Source: Paenibacillus sp. NFR01
GTDB taxonomy: Bacteria; Bacillota; Bacilli; Paenibacillales; Paenibacillaceae
Assembly (NCBI RefSeq): GCF_900111565.1
Contig: NZ_FOIK01000001.1
Location: 806,001 to 870,000, forward strand
Length of the DNA: 64,000 nt
Direction: 5' to 3'
The position numbers and the translations under genes were made by a program. A model generated the notes under the pieces. That model had not been told where the DNA came from. It saw only the letters and a program-made list of their open reading frames with translations, and did no database searches. The stretch's first letter is position 1, and each line of letters begins with the position of its first letter. This document shows positions 59,799 through 64,000 of this stretch, piece by piece.

Positions 59799-60466
59799 AG
59801 ACAATGCTGGCAATGAAGCAAGTGACCAAATCCTACGGTGACGGCAGCGGCCGGTTGACTGTACTGAACAATCTGGAGCTTGAGGTTGGCGCGGGCGAAT
59901 TTATCGCCGTACTGGGTCCCTCCGGCTCCGGCAAAAGCACGTTCCTCTCTGCAGCCGGCGCCCTGCTGACGCCGGACAGCGGCGAGATTGCGATCGGCGG
60001 CGAAGCGCTCAGCGGCAAAAGCAAAACGGAGCTGGCCGAGCTGCGCCTCAAGCGCATCGGCTTCATGTTTCAAAACGCGCAGCTTCTGCCGTATTTGAAG
60101 GTGGAAGAACAGCTGCTGTATGTAGCTCAGCTGGCCGGCCAGTCCAAGGCGGAAGCCAAGGCGCGGGCGGCCGAGCTGCTCGGACGGCTGGGCATCTGGG
60201 AGCGCCGCTCCCATTATCCCGACAAGCTGTCCGGCGGAGAGAAGCAGCGCGTGGCCATAGCGCGCGCATGGATGAACAATCCGGCGATTCTGCTCGCCGA
60301 TGAACCGACGGCCAGTCTCGATTTCGAGCGGGGCCGGGAGGTTGTGCGCATGATCGCCGAGGAAGTGCGGCGCGAAGGCAAAGCCGCCGTCATGGTCACC
60401 CATGACGAGCGGATGCTGGAATGGTGCAGCCGCGTGCTGCATCTGCAAGGCGGGGGACTCGCCTAG
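59795..60466 (+). CDS. hrtA: Haem exporter ATPase HrtA
   Basis: A 223-residue MacB/LolD-type ATPase: Walker A GPSGSGKSTFLS near residue 44, signature LSGGEKQRVAIARA, Walker B ILLADEPTASLD, and the switch His in VTHDERM. It powers HrtB. The frame is open far upstream, but GGGAGGAGCGG precedes the ATG at 59795, which overlaps the hrtB stop. A terminator follows. In S. aureus the order is hrtA-hrtB and divergent from hssRS; here all four genes are co-directional with hrtB first. Confidence 0.9.
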   Translation: MKTMLAMKQVTKSYGDGSGRLTVLNNLELEVGAGEFIAVLGPSGSGKSTFLSAAGALLTPDSGEIAIGGEALSGKSKTELAELRLKRIGFMFQNAQLLPYLKVEEQLLYVAQLAGQSKAEAKARAAELLGRLGIWERRSHYPDKLSGGEKQRVAIARAWMNNPAILLADEPTASLDFERGREVVRMIAEEVRREGKAAVMVTHDERMLEWCSRVLHLQGGGLA

Positions 60467-60468
60467 CC

Positions 60469-60522
60469 AGCCGGGCAGAATCATCGGACGCTGTATACCG
60501 GTGGGTCTGCCCGGCTTTTTTT
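60469..60522 (+). terminator. Terminator after hrtA
   Basis: AGCCGGGCAGA / TCTGCCCGGCT followed by a T7 run. Confidence 0.92.
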
Positions 60523-60531
60523 CGCCGGAAA

Positions 60532-60560
60532 TTGACATCCTCTTCGTTTGGCCTTATCGT
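60532..60560 (+). promoter_or_regulatory. Promoter of msrA
   Basis: Consensus TTGACA (60532-60537), 17 bp, TATCGT (60555-60560), 64 bp before the start codon. Confidence 0.6.
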
Positions 60561-60623
60561 CAGATAGAGTAGAGCGCAGCGGTAAAGACGCTGCAAAGAT
60601 GAACCAGGGAGAGGGATCGCGTG

Positions 60624-61136
60624 ATGGAAAAAGCAATGTTTGCGGGGGGCTGCTTCTGGTGTATGGTTACGCCTTTTGAAGAGCTGCCCGGGATTTATGG
60701 CATAGAATCCGGCTATGCCGGAGGTTCCGTGGAGAATCCGACATACGAGCAGGTAAAGACCGGTACGACCGGACATTATGAAGTGGTGCAAATCTCTTTC
60801 GATCCGGAAGTATTCCCCTACGCGCGGCTGCTTGAGCTATTCTGGCCGCAGATTGATCCTACGGATGACGGCGGGCAATTCCAGGACCGGGGTTCGCAGT
60901 ACCGGACGGCGGTATTTTATTACAATGAAGCGCAGCGCGTAGCGGCGCTGGCCAGCAAAGAGCAGGTCGCGCGCAGCGGCCGGTTCGAAGGTCCGGTGGT
61001 GACGGAGATTCTGCCTGCGCCGGTATTTTACCGGGCGGAAGAATACCATCAGGATTACCACAAGAAGAATCCTAAGCATTACAAAGAGGACCGCGAGCAA
61101 TCCGGACGCGACGAGTTTATTGCCAAGCACTGGTAA
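60624..61136 (+). CDS. msrA: Peptide-methionine (S)-S-oxide reductase MsrA
   Basis: A 170-residue MsrA with catalytic Cys10 in the GGCFWC motif and the family segments GYAGGSVENPTYEQV (core GYAGGSVENPTYEQV), GTTGHYEVVQI, FWPQIDPTDDGGQFQDRGSQYRTAVF (core DPTDDGGQFQDRGSQYR). It repairs oxidised methionine with thioredoxin as reductant. No MsrB is fused. GTG at 60621 is in frame; GGGAGAGGG is better spaced with the ATG at 60624. It has its own promoter and terminator. Confidence 0.95.
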   Translation: MEKAMFAGGCFWCMVTPFEELPGIYGIESGYAGGSVENPTYEQVKTGTTGHYEVVQISFDPEVFPYARLLELFWPQIDPTDDGGQFQDRGSQYRTAVFYYNEAQRVAALASKEQVARSGRFEGPVVTEILPAPVFYRAEEYHQDYHKKNPKHYKEDREQSGRDEFIAKHW

Positions 61137-61182
61137 GAGGGCCGGATCTCCTCAGCATTACCTAAAACAAGCCGATTTTTAG

Positions 61183-61219
61183 AATCCGTTGCACTCGTGC
61201 AGCGGATTTTTCATTTTTT
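61183..61219 (+). terminator. Terminator after msrA
   Basis: AATCCGTTGCA / TGCAGCGGATT (one wobble) followed by TTTCATTTTTT. Confidence 0.85.
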
Positions 61220-61247
61220 GACGGTATTGAGCGTTTCCGCACAATTC

Positions 61248-61266
61248 CATTGTACAGAATACAATG
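61248..61266. promoter_or_regulatory. Palindrome in the 304-bp gap before the CWB2-like lipoprotein gene
   Basis: CATTGTA, CAGAA, TACAATG: perfect seven-base arms. ACAAT-TCC-ATTGT at 61241-61253 overlaps it, giving three alternating half-sites. TTGACG at 61218-61223 lies just upstream. The rest of the gap 61137-61440 holds the msrA terminator and a leader with no visible gene. Confidence 0.45.
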
Positions 61267-61440
61267 AATCTGCATCGGTCACTCCGGATTCCGCCGGCTC
61301 ACGGTTTGCTAGGGACGCCAGCCAGAAGAGCCAAGGGTCGGCATCCATTCCCGCGTTTTGCTGCAACTTCATTCTTTCCACACAATTAAAGCTTAAACTT
61401 TTAACTATTCGCAATAGAACAACATCCAGGAGGGAATGGA

Positions 61441-62631
61441 ATGAAGACAAAAGCAATGGCATTCGCCGGATTGGCCCTTATGCTTGGCGGCGTCCTGTCC
61501 GGGTGCGCTAACAATGCAAATGATGCTGCAAATCAGCAAACCATGAACGCTGAGGCAGTAAGCACGCCATGGATCGCCACCAAAAACACGACGCGCATCA
61601 ACACCTCCGACCCCGTGCTAGCGGCTGTGCTTGTATCCCAGTCACTCTGGACGGCACAAACCAACAACAACCGTCCTTCCAGCGTCGTCCTGACGTCGGT
61701 AGACAACTGGCAAATCGCAGCCGTCAGCGCCGATCTGATTCACCATCCCAGCAACGGACCGGTGCTCTTTTTCAACAAAGACGGGCTTTCGGAAGCAACG
61801 GTTCATGAGCTGAAACGGCTGAAGCCGCTGGGTGCAGACAGTAATGAGGGAATGCAGGCGGTCATTGTGGGCCCGGTTCCTGATTCGGTCATGGTCCAGC
61901 TCCAGGAGCTGAAATTGAAGGTGGACACCATCGCCGGCAATGATCCTGCGGAGGTAGCCCAAGCGATCGACGCCTATTATGCAAAAGTGGCCGGCGAGCA
62001 GCCGCCAGGCGTGATTATCGGCTCGATGGACCGTCCGGAGTACACATTGCCTGCGGTAAACTGGATCGCCCACATGCCAGAGCCGCTGTTGTATGTAAGC
62101 AAAAATGACATTCCGGCGGCGACGGTCGAGGCGCTGCGCGCACGGAACGGAAAGGCGAGAATCTATATCATCGGTCCGGAAAAAGCCGTCTCTGCCGGGG
62201 TGGAGCAGAAGCTGGCCGAATATGGCCAAGTCACCCGAATCTCGGGCGAAGATCCGTTCGCGAACGCGGTCGCTTTTGCGCAATTTAAGGATGCCGCTAG
62301 CGGCTTCGGCTGGGGAATTACGACGCCTGGCCACAATGTTTCGCTCCTGCCGGAGAACGAGCCGCTGCTCGCCGTCGCCGCCGCGCCGTTGTCCCATCTG
62401 GGTAAACACGCGCCGCTGATTTTTACGCAGAAAGACCATTTGCCCGATGCGGTAATGAATTACTCCATGGCACTCCAGCCAAAATTCATCGAATCTCCTG
62501 CCGAAGGGCCTTACAGCCATGCCTGGATTACCGGCGGCACCGATACCGTCTCCGCCCGCACGCAGAGCGAAATCGACGATATGCTGGAGATCAGCCCAGC
62601 CTCCGGCGGCAATCCGCATGCGGGACATTGA
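61441..62631 (+). CDS. Lipoprotein with cell-wall-binding repeat 2 (CWB2)-like domains
   Basis: A 396-residue lipoprotein: lipobox LSGC (Cys22), then alpha/beta repeats of CWB2 type. The clearest is ARIYIIGPEKAVSAGVEQKL followed by VTRISGEDPFANAVAFAQ, like the classical (I/V)xGG...AVS...RISGxDRYxTA pattern; earlier units include VLTSVDNWQIAAVSADLIH (core TSVDNWQIAAVSADL) and VIIGSMDRPEYT. CWB2 domains bind anionic wall polymers in clostridia. The C terminus ends in NPHAGH, a possible metal-binding tail. CAGGAGGG precedes the ATG. A two-component system follows 53 bp later and might be functionally linked. Confidence 0.75.
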   Translation: MKTKAMAFAGLALMLGGVLSGCANNANDAANQQTMNAEAVSTPWIATKNTTRINTSDPVLAAVLVSQSLWTAQTNNNRPSSVVLTSVDNWQIAAVSADLIHHPSNGPVLFFNKDGLSEATVHELKRLKPLGADSNEGMQAVIVGPVPDSVMVQLQELKLKVDTIAGNDPAEVAQAIDAYYAKVAGEQPPGVIIGSMDRPEYTLPAVNWIAHMPEPLLYVSKNDIPAATVEALRARNGKARIYIIGPEKAVSAGVEQKLAEYGQVTRISGEDPFANAVAFAQFKDAASGFGWGITTPGHNVSLLPENEPLLAVAAAPLSHLGKHAPLIFTQKDHLPDAVMNYSMALQPKFIESPAEGPYSHAWITGGTDTVSARTQSEIDDMLEISPASGGNPHAGH

Positions 62632-62684
62632 GGCCTGCAGACTGCTATAATGAGTGCATTCGAGACGAAAAAAGGATGAGGAAC

Positions 62685-63389
62685 ATGACCCAACTGCAAG
62701 TGCTTGTGGTCGACGACGAATGGAACATGCGGAACCTGCTCCGCATTTATTTGCAGCGGGAGGGCTTCGCCGTAAGCGAAGCCCGGACCGGTGGCGAAGC
62801 GCTGGATGTTCTGGAACAGGAGCGGATCGATATAGTGGTACTAGATGTAATGATGCCTGACATGGATGGCTGGCAGGTGTTGCGGACGATTCGCGAATCC
62901 AGCCGGATTCCGGTGCTGATGTTAACCGCAAGATCAGACACCAAGGATAAGGTGCAGGGGCTGGACGGCGGTGCAGACGACTACCTGACCAAGCCCTTTG
63001 AACCCGAGGAGCTGACGGCCCGCCTCCGCTCGCTGCTCCGGCGTACCGGCGTGCCTGTAGTGCAGCCTGCGAGCGAAGCGCTGAGTTTTCCGGGACTGAA
63101 GATTGTTCCGCAGGCCCGGGAGGTACGGATTCTGGAACGGCCGGTCGATTTTACGCAAAAGGAATTCGATCTCCTGAGCACTATGGCGCGCGCCGGTCAA
63201 AGGGTGTTTACCCGCGACGATCTGGTGTATCAGCTATGGGGCGAGGATTACGAAGGGGAGACGCGCGTGGTCGATACGCATATCAAAAACATCCGCGAAA
63301 AGCTGCAAAAAGCCGGGCTGTCCTATAATCCGATTCAGACGGTATGGGGCCTCGGCTATAAATTCCAGATTCCCGGTGATGCGCAATGA
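62685..63389 (+). CDS. OmpR/PhoB-family response regulator
   Basis: A 234-residue regulator with a receiver (phospho-acceptor Asp54 in VVLDVMMPDMDG, conserved Lys in LTKPFEPEEL) and a winged-helix output domain (FTQKEFDLLSTMARAGQRVFTRDDL, core LVYQLWGEDYEGETRVVDTH). AAAGGATGAGG precedes the ATG at 62685; an ATG at 62676 is also in frame but overlaps it. It overlaps the kinase gene by ATGA. Target genes cannot be read from the window; the CWB2-like lipoprotein gene immediately upstream is a candidate. Confidence 0.9.
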   Translation: MTQLQVLVVDDEWNMRNLLRIYLQREGFAVSEARTGGEALDVLEQERIDIVVLDVMMPDMDGWQVLRTIRESSRIPVLMLTARSDTKDKVQGLDGGADDYLTKPFEPEELTARLRSLLRRTGVPVVQPASEALSFPGLKIVPQAREVRILERPVDFTQKEFDLLSTMARAGQRVFTRDDLVYQLWGEDYEGETRVVDTHIKNIREKLQKAGLSYNPIQTVWGLGYKFQIPGDAQ

Positions 63390-64000
63390 AGCAGAACGTC
63401 ATCGGCTTCAAGCTCGGCCTGGCCATCATTGCCGTCTTTCTTGTGGTGCTCCTGTCTTTGGGCATTCTGATCGAGCGGATGTTCACCGGCTTCTATTATC
63501 GGGAGATGGAAAAAGAAACCGAGGAATTGGCCCAGCATTTTACGATTATGGCCCAAACGGGCGGCCACTCCGCGGAACAGATGATGCTGTCGTTTGCGGA
63601 ATTTTCGGATGTGAGTATTTTTAACATTACTGCCGACGGAAGCGCAATGCTGCACTCCGGACGCCATAATGCCGAGGATCGCGGTTTTATCCGCAAGAAC
63701 GACCTGGCGAAGATTTTCGCCGGAGAACGCGTGAATTTTCTGTACGCGGCCCCGGACGGGTACCGGTATTTCGTCTCCGGCCAACCGGTCGCTGCTGCGA
63801 ATACACCGGTCGACTCCGCACTGTATGTCATGTCTTCCACGGCGAGCATGGAGCATTCGCTGAACGGGGTGCGGCATATCCTGCTGTACTCCGGTCTGGG
63901 CGCTTTCCTTCTTGCGCTCGGCTTCACCTGGTTTATGGCGCGCATTTTGTCCCGTCCGCTCATCCAGATGCAGCAGGCCACACGCAAGCTGGCCGCGGGC
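63386..64000 (+). CDS. Sensor histidine kinase, N-terminal part (3' end outside window)
   Basis: The frame is open to the end of the window: 205 codons. It shows helix 1 at about 7-28 (LGLAIIAVFLVVLLSLGILI), an extracytoplasmic domain of about 145 residues with PAS/Cache-like strands (VSIFNITADGSAML, YRYFVSGQPV), helix 2 at about 172-192 and the beginning of HAMP (ILSRPLIQMQQATRKLAAG, core SRPLIQMQQATRKLAAG). The kinase core lies beyond the window. It overlaps its response regulator by four bases, so the two form a classical pair; the signal is unknown. Confidence 0.9.
   Translation, partial: MKQNVIGFKLGLAIIAVFLVVLLSLGILIERMFTGFYYREMEKETEELAQHFTIMAQTGGHSAEQMMLSFAEFSDVSIFNITADGSAMLHSGRHNAEDRGFIRKNDLAKIFAGERVNFLYAAPDGYRYFVSGQPVAAANTPVDSALYVMSSTASMEHSLNGVRHILLYSGLGAFLLALGFTWFMARILSRPLIQMQQATRKLAAG

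Noticed and set aside
61248..61266. PerR or Fur box as an explanation of the CATTGTA/TACAATG palindrome
   Set aside because: PerR and Fur boxes have a 7-1-7 structure with different bases; the five-base spacer and TGTA/TACA cores do not fit.

Overview
The window looks like a chromosomal segment of a spore-forming Gram-positive bacterium, most likely Paenibacillus or a close relative (inference). The reasons are strong AGGAGG-type ribosome binding sites with many TTG and GTG starts, moderately high G+C, a GerA/GerC/GerB germination operon, DUF1657 and YetF-like spore proteins, a YteA-type protein, GlcT antitermination, and protein sequences that read as Bacillales families. I see no tRNA, rRNA, CRISPR array, insertion sequence or prophage. 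The left end cuts smc and the right end cuts a sensor kinase.

Layout. 1-3.6 kb: smc (3' part) and ftsY. 3.9-7.3 kb: a three-gene cassette of circularly permuted ATP-grasp, alpha-E protein and transglutaminase. 7.4-12 kb: SDR dehydrogenase, DUF1992 protein, HrpB helicase, general stress protein 17M. 12.3-14.5 kb: TetR repressor and 14-helix drug exporter with matching operator boxes. 14.7-19 kb: a homologue of replication terminator protein Rtp, YteA-type protein, GpsB/DivIVA protein, large hybrid histidine kinase. 19-22.1 kb: a GlcT-controlled PTS operon with a RAT/terminator leader. 22.2-25.6 kb: chemoreceptor, small hypothetical, and a YodB/CatR-like redox regulator divergent from a GTP cyclohydrolase II gene. 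25.7-30.5 kb: ABC exporter with two DUF990-type permeases, ROK kinase, a coupled unknown gene, DUF4395 membrane protein. 30.7-34.8 kb: VanX-like dipeptidase, stalk-domain protein, DMT transporter/LysR pair, AT-rich orphan gene. 35-42.2 kb: a sugar-catabolic region (LacI, three Gfo/Idh oxidoreductases, ThuA, sugar isomerase/epimerase, AraC). 42.3-47.4 kb: DUF1657 and YetF-like proteins followed by a ger operon. 47.4-50.8 kb: MoxR, DUF58 and DUF4129 proteins. 51-56.4 kb: GH3 hexosaminidase lipoprotein, a Nudix-like membrane protein, hemerythrin, a duplicated-domain protein, metallophosphoesterase. 56.6-60.5 kb: haem-sensing HssRS with the HrtBA exporter. 60.6-64 kb: MsrA, a CWB2-like lipoprotein and a second two-component pair.

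How the parts work together. Several regulator-target pairs can be read from the DNA itself: HssR with a direct repeat in front of hrtB; GlcT with its RAT hairpin; TetR with two TAGACC boxes; the HxlR-family protein with two YodB-like boxes; the LacI protein with a 20-bp palindrome over its own promoter; and the Rtp homologue with ACTTGGAA repeats spaced 20 bp across its promoter. A 28-nt element recurs in three intergenic regions in the first 15 kb and is unexplained. All family calls come from reading motifs; no database search was run.
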